This document shows, in pieces, positions 52,737 through 60,162 of a stretch of DNA of 64,000 bases. The notes below the pieces were generated by a model that was given only the letters and a program-made list of their open reading frames with translations, did not search any database and had not been told where the DNA came from. How positions within the stretch are numbered: position 1 is the first letter of the stretch; the number at the start of each line of letters is the position of its first letter. The stretch covers positions 124,001 through 188,000 of the forward strand of contig NZ_ATVR01000003.1 of NCBI RefSeq assembly GCF_000420825.1, read 5' to 3'. The position numbers were made by a program, and so were the translations under genes. The DNA comes from Butyrivibrio sp. AE2015. Its GTDB lineage: Bacteria > Bacillota > Clostridia > Lachnospirales > Lachnospiraceae.

Positions 52737-53378
52737 TCATCGAATTATCTTCTCAAAATCGTCCTTCCCATGCTTGCAGATAGGGCAGATGAAGTCGTCC
52801 GGCATGTCTTCACCCACGTATTCATAGCCGCAGATAAGGCATTTCCAGATGGTCTCGCCTTTTGGCGTGGTGCCAACCTTCTCAGGCTTTGGCTTGATGT
52901 CGCTCTGATAGAATTCATAGGTGCAGGATGGAGTGTCTGACAGCACCGTCATAAATGTCGGTTCGCAGATGAAAAGAGTGTGAGAGCCCAGATCCACTTC
53001 TTTTTCAACCTTTAGAGAAAAATAGGCATTGGTGCCAATGGTGATATATGGAATGCCGTTCTCTGCTGTTTCATATGCTGATGCGGGGAAAGAAGCGTCA
53101 AACTTATCCACATCCCTGCCCGACTGAAATCCGAAGTGTTTAAACAGGTCAAAAGAAGCATCTTTGCTGATAACAGAAATGTTGCAAAGACCTGTCTCTT
53201 TTATCATGTCGTGAGTGTAGTTGGCCTTGTTTATGGCTAGGGATATGCGGTTGGGGTCAGAAGCTACCTGTACCGCAGTGTTGGTAATACAGCCGTTTTT
53301 CTTTTCACCTCTCACTGCGGTGCAGACAAAAAGACCATAAGATAACTTGTACATTGCTTTGTTGTTGAATTCTGGCAT
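52737..53378 (-). CDS. Flavin reductase fused to rubredoxin (flavoredoxin / high-molecular-weight rubredoxin type)
   Basis: A 213-residue protein. Residues about 1-155 are a flavin-reductase-like FMN domain (MYKLSYGLFVCTAV, GCITNTAVQVASDPNRISLA). Residues about 165-213 are rubredoxin-like, with WKCLICGYEYVG and FICPICKHGKDDFE holding the iron. Such fusions pass electrons from NAD(P)H or reduced flavin to flavodiiron proteins or rubrerythrin. GGAG six bases before the ATG supports the start at 53378. It is transcribed towards rubrerythrin. Confidence 0.93.
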   Translation of the reverse strand: MPEFNNKAMYKLSYGLFVCTAVRGEKKNGCITNTAVQVASDPNRISLAINKANYTHDMIKETGLCNISVISKDASFDLFKHFGFQSGRDVDKFDASFPASAYETAENGIPYITIGTNAYFSLKVEKEVDLGSHTLFICEPTFMTVLSDTPSCTYEFYQSDIKPKPEKVGTTPKGETIWKCLICGYEYVGEDMPDDFICPICKHGKDDFEKIIR

Positions 53379-53588
53379 GGCGGGCTCCTTTCCTGGCAAA
53401 AATCGACATCAGCTGCAAAACATCAGTTAGCGGCTCTAAACCTAATGTTCAGAGCTTAATTAATAATATTATACATCTATGAACGCAACAACGATAATAA
53501 TATTGCAGAAAAAAGAATTCTCTTGTGATAAAATAAATTTAATATCATTATTTTTTAAACGGCATAATTAGGAAAGGAGACACTTATT

Positions 53589-53747
53589 ATGAAGTATGTA
53601 TGCAATACATGTGGCTATGTTTACGACGAGGCAGCAGGCGACCCTGATAACGGAATAGCTCCAGGAACAAAGTGGGATGATCTTCCTGCAGATTTCACCT
53701 GCCCACTCTGCGGCGTTGGCAAGGAGGATTTCTCAGTAGAGGCGTAA
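53589..53747 (+). CDS. Rubredoxin
   Basis: A 52-residue rubredoxin. KYVCNTCGYVYDEAAGDPDN opens the first knuckle (CxxC) and FTCPLCGVGKEDF is the second. PGTKWDDLPADF between them is standard. AAAGGAG eight bases before the ATG is strong. It is a small electron carrier, likely the partner of rubrerythrin and of the flavoprotein fusion upstream. A possible promoter (TTGCAG near 53503 and a TGTGATAAA-type -10 near 53524) lies in the gap after the divergent gene. Confidence 0.96.
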   Translation: MKYVCNTCGYVYDEAAGDPDNGIAPGTKWDDLPADFTCPLCGVGKEDFSVEA

Positions 53748-53820
53748 GGAAACACCTTCCTTAGCGCAATGAAGCAGAAAGCAACATAGTATAAAAGTGC
53801 TATAACAAAGCTTAGAGATG

Positions 53821-53853
53821 AAGGCAGACACTCCTGACGGCGTGTCTGCCTTT
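53821..53853 (+). terminator. Rho-independent terminator after rubredoxin
   Basis: An 11-bp stem AAGGCAGACAC/GTGTCTGCCTT with a 10-base loop ends in TTT. It lies 74 bp after the rubredoxin stop; the rest of that gap shows nothing else of note. Confidence 0.65.
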
Positions 53854-53928
53854 GCTAAAAATGTTGCCAAAGAATAAAAGTGATTTTATTGTTAAGCTGA
53901 TGCTCCGACAAATTGTAAGGAGGCTCAT

Positions 53929-54387
53929 ATGCACAGATTATATGAAACTCAGGATATAACAGTATTTTGGAACTCTGATAAGTGCAGGCATGCCCGCAAG
54001 TGTGTCACCGGCTGCCCGGAGGTTTTTGATTTTAAAAGAAAGCCCTGGATTGACCTAAAATGCGACGAAACGCAAAGAATATGGAAAACTGTAAAACAGT
54101 GCCCATCTGGTGCACTGGACATTATCTATAATCATGAAGTGGCAGTAAAGCTGGATAAAGAGAATAACCGGAGTATAGCTGTGGATAAAGATGGCAACAT
54201 CATTGGCGAATGCAATTATCAGGAGACTACCGAAGCCATCACAATCTATCACACAGAAGTAAATCCCGAATATGGCGGAAATGGTATAGCCAGAAGGCTG
54301 GTTTACAAGATCTTCGAAGAGGCAGACAGGGAATGCAAGAAGATAGTGGCTACATGCTCATATGCGGCGAAAATGCTTAGCAATTAA
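53929..54387 (+). CDS. 4Fe-4S mono-cluster domain fused to GNAT-like acetyltransferase domain
   Basis: A 152-residue protein. The first 70 residues carry four cysteines in CRHARKCVTGCPEVFDF and QCPSGAL, as in the divergent Fer4_19 4Fe-4S family. The second half (about 80-150) is a short GNAT-like domain with EVNPEYGGNGIARRLVYKI, where the Q/R-x-x-G-x-G/A acetyl-CoA loop is visible. The combination is common in anaerobes as a small stand-alone protein; its substrate is unknown. It converges with the next gene 10 bp away. Confidence 0.85.
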   Translation: MHRLYETQDITVFWNSDKCRHARKCVTGCPEVFDFKRKPWIDLKCDETQRIWKTVKQCPSGALDIIYNHEVAVKLDKENNRSIAVDKDGNIIGECNYQETTEAITIYHTEVNPEYGGNGIARRLVYKIFEEADRECKKIVATCSYAAKMLSN

Positions 54388-54397
54388 AGCAATAAAA

Positions 54398-54805
54398 CTA
54401 CTGTTCTTCTTCAAAATCAAATTCCTTAAATAAAAACTTTCTGCAAAACAGTAGAATCGCAATTGCAAGGACTCTAATAAGAACATATAAAGCTTCCTCA
54501 TGTCCTGCAACAAGCCCTCTTGCAATTGCAAAAATAAGAACCTCAATTATTGTATTCATGGAATGCTTTACAAGCATTCTCTCAAACTCAATCACAATAA
54601 TCACGCTGAATGCAGACGCTAAAAGCTTTTCAATATACTCTAAAGCGTCAATATCTGCGGCATTATTTGTGAAAGAAAATGCATCCAAGACAAGATGGAA
54701 ACCGCCATACATTACGCCTATGAGCAGTATGGCTGCCACAATTTTCTCAAGATAGTTAGGTAATTTCATTATTAACTTGTGAAAAAAGGTATCTTTTTTA
54801 TCCAT
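54398..54805 (-). CDS. Small membrane protein, PsiE-like
   Basis: A 135-residue protein with four predicted helices and an acidic C-terminus (FKEFDFEEEQ). The layout (YLEKIVAAILLIGVMYGGFH, FSVIIVIEFERMLVKH, VLIFAIARGLVAGHEEALYV) resembles PsiE and related small membrane proteins. GGAG five bases before the ATG is good. The function of the family is unclear, and nothing here shows phosphate control. Confidence 0.55.
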   Translation of the reverse strand: MDKKDTFFHKLIMKLPNYLEKIVAAILLIGVMYGGFHLVLDAFSFTNNAADIDALEYIEKLLASAFSVIIVIEFERMLVKHSMNTIIEVLIFAIARGLVAGHEEALYVLIRVLAIAILLFCRKFLFKEFDFEEEQ

Positions 54806-54866
54806 TGGCGCTCCTATATAATTCGAAATTTATAATAATTTTACTATATTTTGAATTGGATGAAAT

Positions 54867-54896
54867 ATAATTCAAGTAATATTTTACTTGAATTAT
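54867..54896. promoter_or_regulatory. Perfect 13-bp inverted repeat in a divergent promoter region
   Basis: ATAATTCAAGTAA at 54867-54879 is matched exactly by its complement at 54884-54896 with 4 bp between. It lies between the divergently transcribed PsiE-like gene and the RNA/toxin unit. The even arms and A+T-rich centre suit an operator better than a terminator because no T-run follows. Confidence 0.5.
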
Positions 54897-54911
54897 GGTA
54901 ATCGCTAAAAG

Positions 54912-54937
54912 TGTAGAATTCTACAACTTTGTTGATT
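54912..54937. promoter_or_regulatory. TGTAGAATTCTACA palindrome with flank, copy 1
   Basis: A 14-bp perfect palindrome (54912-54925) followed by ACTTTGTTGATT. The whole 26-bp block recurs exactly at 60591-60616, and the 14-bp core again at 60654. It lies 20 bp upstream of the RNA promoter's -35, so one regulator may control both this unit and the DUF4143 ATPase gene. Confidence 0.65.
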
Positions 54938-54957
54938 GAGAAAATGATGGATCAAAC

Positions 54958-54985
54958 TTGAAAAAACCTATAAATATGCTATTAT
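54958..54985 (+). promoter_or_regulatory. Sigma-70-type promoter of the structured RNA
   Basis: TTGAAA at 54958 and TATTAT at 54980 with a 16-bp spacer. Transcription would begin near 54991, which matches the start of the hairpin-rich region below. Confidence 0.6.
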
Positions 54986-54990
54986 ATCAA

Positions 54991-55162
54991 TAACAGAGTT
55001 GCCAGGTGCGAATAACACTTGGGACCTAGCCGAGCGTGGAGCTTGGCGATTCTATTAAAGGTAATGCACAGCCTAATAAGTGAGCGATTTATGTAGTGGA
55101 TGCGCTATGGAATCTTGAGATGCCCATAGACCGGAGAGTTCATGCGTGAACTCTCTTTTTTT
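54991..55162 (+). ncRNA. Structured RNA or attenuating leader ahead of a zeta-type toxin-antitoxin unit
   Basis: Non-coding stretch of about 170 bases between a promoter and a strong terminator. Successive hairpins can be drawn: CCAGGTG/CACTTGG, then GCCGAGC/GCTTGGC with loop GTGGA, and CTATGG/CCATAG. I cannot assign it to a known riboswitch, 6S or SRP family. It may be an independent small RNA, or a leader whose terminator is overridden to express the genes 32 bp downstream. A type III-like RNA antitoxin role is conceivable but unsupported. Confidence 0.55.
55134..55162 (+). terminator. Strong rho-independent terminator inside the leader
   Basis: A perfect 9-bp stem (GAGAGTTCA/TGAACTCTC), TGCG loop and seven T residues. 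It ends 32 bp before the first toxin-antitoxin gene, the position of an attenuator. Confidence 0.85.
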
Positions 55163-55193
55163 AAATTATTGTATTGATTTACGAGGTACGTTT

Positions 55194-55373
55194 ATGTGTG
55201 ATGTAAAAAAATATAGTGATATCTATAAAGAAATAGCTAAATTAAATCCTAAGGATACTTTACAGCTTGTTCTTGAGAGTGAGACTGAAGAAGAAAAAGA
55301 TTTCTATGAGATGGTAGGAGATTTTTTACTACAAAGAAGGCAAAAAGAAGTTGTTGAAAGGAATCTTTTTTGA
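55194..55373 (+). CDS. Small protein, candidate antitoxin
   Basis: A 59-residue acidic, helical protein (DVKKYSDIYKEIAKLNPKDT, then an EETEEEKDFYEMVGDFLL-type segment). The ATG at 55194 has GAGG seven bases upstream; upstream in-frame codons would lie within the terminator. It ends 4 bp before the zeta-like gene. Size, charge and position are those of an antitoxin, but it does not obviously match epsilon, so the assignment rests on context. Confidence 0.6.
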   Translation: MCDVKKYSDIYKEIAKLNPKDTLQLVLESETEEEKDFYEMVGDFLLQRRQKEVVERNLF

Positions 55374-55377
55374 GTAG

Positions 55378-55935
55378 ATGAAAAAGTTTACTATAGTTGC
55401 GGGAGTTAATGGCGCAGGTAAATCTACGTTATATCAGCTTGATCCGGATCTTAAATGTGAAAACAGAGTAAATGCGGATGAGATAATTAAGGAATTTGGA
55501 GGAGATTGGAAGAGTCTGGCTGATATTTTCAAAGCCGGGAAAAGAGCAGTTTCGCTTCTTAACTCATATATTGAAAATGGAGTAAGCTTTAACCAAGAAA
55601 CTACATTGTGTGGTAATTCAGTGATTAGAAATATTACAAGGGCAAAAGAGAATGGCTATTTAATTGAAATGCATTACATTGGATTAGATAGTGTTGAAAT
55701 TGCAAAAGAGCGTGTTGCAAAAAGAGTATCACAAGGTGGACATGGAGTAGCTGAGGCAGATATCGAAAGAAGATATATCGCTTCATTAGAAGCTTTCTGG
55801 AAAGTCCTTCCTCTTTGTAATCTTGTTGCGGTATATGATAACACAGAAGATTTTAGGAGATTTGCAATTTACAAAGATGGTAGTCTTGTGAGATTGTCAC
55901 ACAAAGTTCCTGGCTGGTTTACCAGAAAAGAATAG
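55378..55935 (+). CDS. Zeta-toxin-like kinase
   Basis: A 185-residue P-loop kinase of the zeta toxin family. Walker A VAGVNGAGKST is at the N-terminus. NRVNADEIIKEFGGDW, FNQETTLCGNSVIRNI and a late RVSQGGHGVAEADIERRY give the substrate and lid residues. Zeta toxins phosphorylate UDP-GlcNAc and block peptidoglycan synthesis; this short chromosomal group may act on another small molecule. With the small gene before it, it makes a likely toxin-antitoxin operon. Repeat A begins 20 bp after the stop. Confidence 0.82.
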   Translation: MKKFTIVAGVNGAGKSTLYQLDPDLKCENRVNADEIIKEFGGDWKSLADIFKAGKRAVSLLNSYIENGVSFNQETTLCGNSVIRNITRAKENGYLIEMHYIGLDSVEIAKERVAKRVSQGGHGVAEADIERRYIASLEAFWKVLPLCNLVAVYDNTEDFRRFAIYKDGSLVRLSHKVPGWFTRKE

Positions 55936-55955
55936 TAATGTTGCCACCAGCCGCA

Positions 55956-56147
55956 TACAGTAGCCCTGAGCTTTCTACCGTACGCAGCAGGTAAACAGCA
56001 ACTCACCCTAGAAATGCCCAAAACAAGGCACTTAAGGCAGTGAAAAAGTTCTCAAAGAGATAATCGTTTCACAACGTATTACGTCTTTGGACAATCAAAT
56101 ACGACTTATTACACCTCAGGACAACTGTCTTGGGGTGTTTTTGTTAT
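55956..56147 (+). repeat. 192-bp repeat, copy A
   Basis: About 93% identical by hand alignment (13 substitutions and one indel) to copy B at 60388-60578, in the same orientation. Inside are CGTATT/AATACG (56075-56103 region) and, at the 3' end, an 11-bp hairpin CACCTCAGGAC/GTCTTGGGGTG followed by five T residues. Two of the substitutions within that stem keep it paired through G-U and G-C exchanges. It may be a small-RNA gene or the boundary of a mobile cassette. No protein frame is conserved between the copies. Confidence 0.8.
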
Positions 56148-56175
56148 GTCCTCATGTTGTTAAGTAGTTGGCTAG

Positions 56176-56230
56176 TAAAGCGCAATAATGATATTACATT
56201 TTGCGCTTTAGGGTTGAAATTAAAGCGCAA
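56176..56230. promoter_or_regulatory. Three copies of TAAAGCGCAA in the AlbA_2 gene promoter
   Basis: Direct copies at 56176-56185 and 56221-56230 (each followed by a matching AATGATATT) and an exact inverted copy at 56201-56210. They end 38 bp before the ATG of the regulator gene at 56269. The same 10-mer recurs three times in that gene's coding sequence. The site is most simply an operator for the protein itself. Confidence 0.75.
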
Positions 56231-56268
56231 CAATGATATTGTTAAATAAAAAAACTAAGGACGAGGCT

Positions 56269-57639
56269 ATGCGAGATATAGACAAAATAATTGAAGATGA
56301 CGAAAATCAGGTGGTTGAATGGAAAGAGTCATGGCAGGATAAGTATCTAGAGTGGATCTGTGGCTATGCCAATGCCCAGGGTGGGACTCTCTACATAGGA
56401 GTTGATGATAATGGCAACGTTATTGGATTAGATTTAAAGGTACAAAAGAAGCTATTAGAAGATATTCCCAATAAGATTACTGCTGCTTTTGGGATTACTT
56501 GTGATGTGAATCTTAAGTCAAAAGATAAAAAGAAATATATTCAGGTAGAGGTAAAGAAATCAAGATTACCGTTGAACCTTCATGGCAGATATTATTATCG
56601 AACAGGAAGTGTAAAAAAGGAGATTACTGGATTCGAACTTACAGAATTTATTATAAAAAGCACAGGAACATCATATGATGCTATGATTTCTGATATACCT
56701 CGTGATAAGTTGACATTTGAAGCATTTAAGAAAAGATATCTAAATGTAATGCCCGGTAATCATGATTTTGATGAAGACCTTATTAGTTTTAGATTGATGC
56801 AGGAAGATGGGCAAATGACAAATGCTGGTGTTTTATTTGCTGATCAATGGAATATTCAGCATTCAAGAATATTTTGTACTAGATGGAATGGACTAGATAA
56901 AGCTGGATCTGTTCAAGATGCTTTAGATGACCAGGAAATTACTGGTAGTGTATTATCTCTATTTGATAATGCAATGGATTTCGTGAGAAAAAATTCAAAA
57001 AAAGGATGGAGAAAGGACAAAGATCAAAGGATAGAATTACCGGATTATCCTGAACGAGCTGTAGAAGAAGGGTTAGTTAATGCGCTTATTCATAGAAGCT
57101 ACCTACAGACAGGGGCACATAGCCAGATTGATATTTATGATGATCGAATGGTTATTACTAATCCAGGGGGAATGTATGATGGTTCTGAGGTTCAATTACT
57201 AGATTTGAGACATGTCCCTTCTAAGCTTAGAAATCCAATACTGGCCGATGTTTTTGGACGCTTACGTTTGATGGAGAGAAGAGGAAGTGGATTTAAGAAG
57301 ATACTTGATGCCTATGAATCTGAAGAAAGATATACAGATAGTTTAAAGCCAGAGTTTTATACTGATGGTTACAATTTCTTTCTTACTCTATGGAACTTGA
57401 ATTATGCTTATGATAAAGCGCAAAATAAAGCGCAAGTTAAAGCGCAAGGTGCTGCTTTATCTGATAGAGACTATTTATTGCTCCTGATTAAGGAGAATCC
57501 AACCATAACACAAGAAGAATTGGCAAATATTATGGGGAAGTCACGAAGAACAGTACAGATGCTGATGAAGCAGATGATAGAGGATGATGTTATTGAAAGA
57601 CTTGGATCTAAGAAACAGGGGACATGGATTTTAAAATGA
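56269..57639 (+). CDS. AlbA_2 domain ATP-binding transcriptional regulator
   Basis: A 456-residue COG2865-type protein. Residues about 1-125 are the AlbA_2 domain (NQVVEWKESWQDKYLEWICG, NAQGGTLYIGVDDNGNVIGL). Residues about 260-370 are the HATPase_c_4-like part (PERAVEEGLVNALIHRSY, ITNPGGM, MERRGSGFKKI). A linker with KAQNKAQVKAQ near 382-393 leads to a winged helix (about 400-456, TQEELANIMGKSRRTVQMLM). The ATG at 56269 has AAGGA seven bases upstream. It would regulate its own promoter and perhaps the operon that follows 27 bp downstream. Confidence 0.88.
   Translation: MRDIDKIIEDDENQVVEWKESWQDKYLEWICGYANAQGGTLYIGVDDNGNVIGLDLKVQKKLLEDIPNKITAAFGITCDVNLKSKDKKKYIQVEVKKSRLPLNLHGRYYYRTGSVKKEITGFELTEFIIKSTGTSYDAMISDIPRDKLTFEAFKKRYLNVMPGNHDFDEDLISFRLMQEDGQMTNAGVLFADQWNIQHSRIFCTRWNGLDKAGSVQDALDDQEITGSVLSLFDNAMDFVRKNSKKGWRKDKDQRIELPDYPERAVEEGLVNALIHRSYLQTGAHSQIDIYDDRMVITNPGGMYDGSEVQLLDLRHVPSKLRNPILADVFGRLRLMERRGSGFKKILDAYESEERYTDSLKPEFYTDGYNFFLTLWNLNYAYDKAQNKAQVKAQGAALSDRDYLLLLIKENPTITQEELANIMGKSRRTVQMLMKQMIEDDVIERLGSKKQGTWILK
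57414..57447 (+). repeat. Three in-frame copies of TAAAGCGCAA within the regulator gene
   Basis: Exact copies at 57414, 57426 and 57438, a 12-bp period. They encode the KAQ repeats of the linker just before the winged helix. They are identical to the three promoter copies 1.2 kb upstream, which is not explained by coding need alone. Confidence 0.85.
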
Positions 57640-57666
57640 CAAATACTATGAAATGAGGAGTGGCAT

Positions 57667-58185
57667 ATGCGAACACTAGACATAATTAATATAATTGCTA
57701 TAATAGTTTCCCCGGTTGTGGCAGTAGTTGTTGGCCAAATTTTACAAGACAGGAGAAAGAAGCGTTCTGATAAGATGGAGATTTTTAAAACACTAATGAT
57801 AAGTAGAGGCTTGGGTTGGTCTACAGAAAGTGTTAAGGCATTAAACATTATTGAGGTTGTTTTTAGTGATGATCAGTCAGTGTTGGATCAGTGGAAAATA
57901 TATTATGATAGATTGTGTGTCGAGAATCCAAATGAAACTGAGCTTTCAAAAATAAAAACGGAAGGAGACAAACTCCTTGATGTAATGGCGAAATCATTGG
58001 GATATAAAGAGAAAGTCACATGGGAAACTATACAAAAACCGTATATTCCTAAAGGACTATCAGATAATATTATTCAACAACAGCAGTACCAAAGTGCGCA
58101 GTTAGATATGATGAACCTTGCTAGTAATTATTTTCAGAACATGAAGAATGAGAGTGATATAAAAAATAATATGGCTAAAAACTGA
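57667..58185 (+). CDS. DUF6680-like membrane-anchored protein
   Basis: A 172-residue protein with one N-terminal helix (IINIIAIIVSPVVAVVVGQI, about 6-25) and a basic stop-transfer RRKKR. The soluble part has MEIFKTLMISRGLGWSTESV and ALNIIEVVFSDD, which fits the DUF6680 group. It starts 27 bp after the regulator gene with AGGAG six bases before the ATG. No enzymatic motif is visible. Small anchored proteins of this kind often sit in defence loci. Confidence 0.65.
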   Translation: MRTLDIINIIAIIVSPVVAVVVGQILQDRRKKRSDKMEIFKTLMISRGLGWSTESVKALNIIEVVFSDDQSVLDQWKIYYDRLCVENPNETELSKIKTEGDKLLDVMAKSLGYKEKVTWETIQKPYIPKGLSDNIIQQQQYQSAQLDMMNLASNYFQNMKNESDIKNNMAKN

Positions 58186-58262
58186 TAGCTTAGGAACTTC
58201 TTTTTGATTGTAATGATAATATGTTTTAAAAATAATACTGTCCTTTGAAAGAGAAGACTATT

Positions 58263-59321
58263 ATGCAAACAAAAAATAAAGCATTCAGAGATAGGCGCTC
58301 AAGAAAACTACAAAAGAAAAGGCGTATAAAAAAACAAGTCAGGTCATATTCTTGTGATAAAAAAAGTGTTTCTCATTCAAAATATGATAATGAGGATTAT
58401 ATTAGTTCATACGATTATTCCATTGATTTTCCTGAAATATTTAGTTTTAAATATAATTTGGATGAAACAGTTGATTTTTGCGCGTCAACACTTAAGAGCC
58501 TAAATCGATACATGTATAAGAGCACAATTCTCATGAACATGAATAATGTTGAAGAAGTTTCTGCCGATGCTATCATGTATTTGATTGCAATTATACGAAA
58601 CTATAAAACTGCAAAGATCAGACTATTTAGCTTTTGCGGGAATTATCCCAATAATGCTATTGCAAGAAATGTTTTTGTTGAATCAGGATTTTTGAGTTTT
58701 GTGAACTCTAACAGCAAAAAGTTGCCTTCTAATAGTAAAAAGCAGACTATTGTTTCAGGAAGAAAAAGTGATTCGAGAACAGCAGGAATTTTCTGTGATT
58801 TTGTATGTCAAAAATTAAATATGCCAAAATCGTATACTAATAAGCTATTTGAAATCATAATTGAAATGATGTCTAATGTTGTATACCACGCATATAAAAA
58901 TGATGACGAGATGATTCCTGAATGGTATATTTATGCTGAGTATATTGAAAATGAGATACGTTTTTTATTTTTGGATACTGGATTGGGAATAGCAAAAACT
59001 GTGCAAAAACATTCTCTTTATGAGAAAGTTATAAACAAATTTGGAATTTTAAGTGAATCAGAGCTTATAAAATCCGCATTTGAAGGTGAGTTTAGAACTC
59101 AAACCGGAGAATACAATCATGGAAAAGGAATGCCTTACATCAAAGAATTTGCTTTTAGAAAACAGGTTAAAGATTTTCATGTGATTTCTGGGAAGGGCCA
59201 TTGTTGGATAAACTATGATGAACCTTACATTTACTGTAAAGACATACCTACAAAGTTAAATGGAACTATTTATAGTTTTTCACTTGTTAAAACAAATGAG
59301 GAGATAAGTATATGCAGATAA
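58263..59321 (+). CDS. STAS-like / GHKL ATPase protein
   Basis: A 352-residue protein. After a very basic N-terminus (RDRRSRKLQKKRRIKKQ) a STAS-like segment lies near 85-145 (TILMNMNNVEEVSADAIMYL). A GHKL ATPase follows with the N box EMMSNVVYHAY near 200, G1 DTGLGIAKT near 238 and G2 NHGKGMPYI near 284. The order STAS-then-ATPase recalls anti-sigma/anti-anti-sigma switching proteins. The ATG at 58263 has AAGAGAAG upstream. It overlaps the DUF4325 gene by 10 bp, so the products likely bind each other. Confidence 0.75.
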   Translation: MQTKNKAFRDRRSRKLQKKRRIKKQVRSYSCDKKSVSHSKYDNEDYISSYDYSIDFPEIFSFKYNLDETVDFCASTLKSLNRYMYKSTILMNMNNVEEVSADAIMYLIAIIRNYKTAKIRLFSFCGNYPNNAIARNVFVESGFLSFVNSNSKKLPSNSKKQTIVSGRKSDSRTAGIFCDFVCQKLNMPKSYTNKLFEIIIEMMSNVVYHAYKNDDEMIPEWYIYAEYIENEIRFLFLDTGLGIAKTVQKHSLYEKVINKFGILSESELIKSAFEGEFRTQTGEYNHGKGMPYIKEFAFRKQVKDFHVISGKGHCWINYDEPYIYCKDIPTKLNGTIYSFSLVKTNEEISICR

Positions 59322-59650
59322 ATATTGCTAAAGATTTTTCAGACATGCCTGGAGGACGATTAATTAGCGAAGGTGATTACTCAGGTGAATTATTCCGTAA
59401 AGAATTACTATTACCAAAATATAAAGAGTCATTAGAAAAGGGTGAACAACTAATAATTGATTTTGATGGGGCATATGGTTATCCGCCATCATTCTTAGAT
59501 GAAGCTTTTGGCGGATTAGTTCGTGAATTGAAAGTGACAGGAATTCTAGAACACATTGTTATGATCGCTAATGATGATCTTAGTGTAGTTCAAAGAGTAA
59601 AAAACTATGTGGAAGAAGCGGAAAGAAAAATAAGGGGAACCTCAAAATGA
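59312..59650 (+). CDS. DUF4325 STAS-like protein
   Basis: A 112-residue protein of the DUF4325 family. GDYSGELFRKELLLPKYKES, the strand LIIDFDGAYGYPPSFLDEAF and the helix GGLVRELKV are its landmarks. The fold is predicted to be STAS-like. By analogy with SpoIIAA/SpoIIAB it may be the partner or substrate of the GHKL protein whose gene it overlaps, with Ser/Asp residues near SFLDEAF at the switch position. That analogy is inference. Confidence 0.75.
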   Translation: MQINIAKDFSDMPGGRLISEGDYSGELFRKELLLPKYKESLEKGEQLIIDFDGAYGYPPSFLDEAFGGLVRELKVTGILEHIVMIANDDLSVVQRVKNYVEEAERKIRGTSK

Positions 59651-60162
59651 AAATCAACTCAAAAAAGATATGGGTTATTGTAATTATAGAAATTATAATT
59701 ATTGGTATATTTCTATTTAACATTTTTCACACTTCTCTTCCTGACGTTTGGGAGATGCACATAGGCGATGTTATCGAAGCTACGATTTTAACTCTTGTTT
59801 CATACTTTTTAGTATTTAAAGATAATGAGGATAATCGTAAGAAGGATAGTTTGATCAGGCTAATCAATAAAATACAAAATATGCTTTCTGAATTCAACGA
59901 TTTTAAGACGGATTCAGATGCCTCTATAAAAATTGCAAGGGCTAATATTGTCTGTATCTCAAATTATATAGATATTCTAAAAAAAACGATTCCGGATAAT
60001 AAAAATATTGGCATAGTTGTTCAGGAAAAAGAAACGTTAATGGCACTTATTTTGGACCATAGCAACAATAGGAGCTATTTAGAGGAATCACGACCAGATA
60101 TACTAAAACACACTTCAAACATAAATATGAATTTGGAACAGATAATATTCGATATTGCTTAA
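59647..60162 (+). CDS. Two-helix membrane protein, candidate effector
   Basis: A 171-residue protein. Two hydrophobic segments (about 8-28 and 42-58) are followed by a helical cytosolic domain rich in Lys, Asp and Asn. I recognise no domain. Its ATGA overlap with the DUF4325 gene makes it the last member of the operon. Many defence and signalling operons end in a small membrane protein that acts as effector, and that is my working guess. Its stop overlaps the end of an IS66 remnant on the other strand. Confidence 0.6.
   Translation: MKINSKKIWVIVIIEIIIIGIFLFNIFHTSLPDVWEMHIGDVIEATILTLVSYFLVFKDNEDNRKKDSLIRLINKIQNMLSEFNDFKTDSDASIKIARANIVCISNYIDILKKTIPDNKNIGIVVQEKETLMALILDHSNNRSYLEESRPDILKHTSNINMNLEQIIFDIA

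Noticed and set aside
54991..55162. 6S RNA, SRP RNA or a known riboswitch
   Set aside because: None of the conserved sequence elements that I know for these families could be found, so it is left unclassified.
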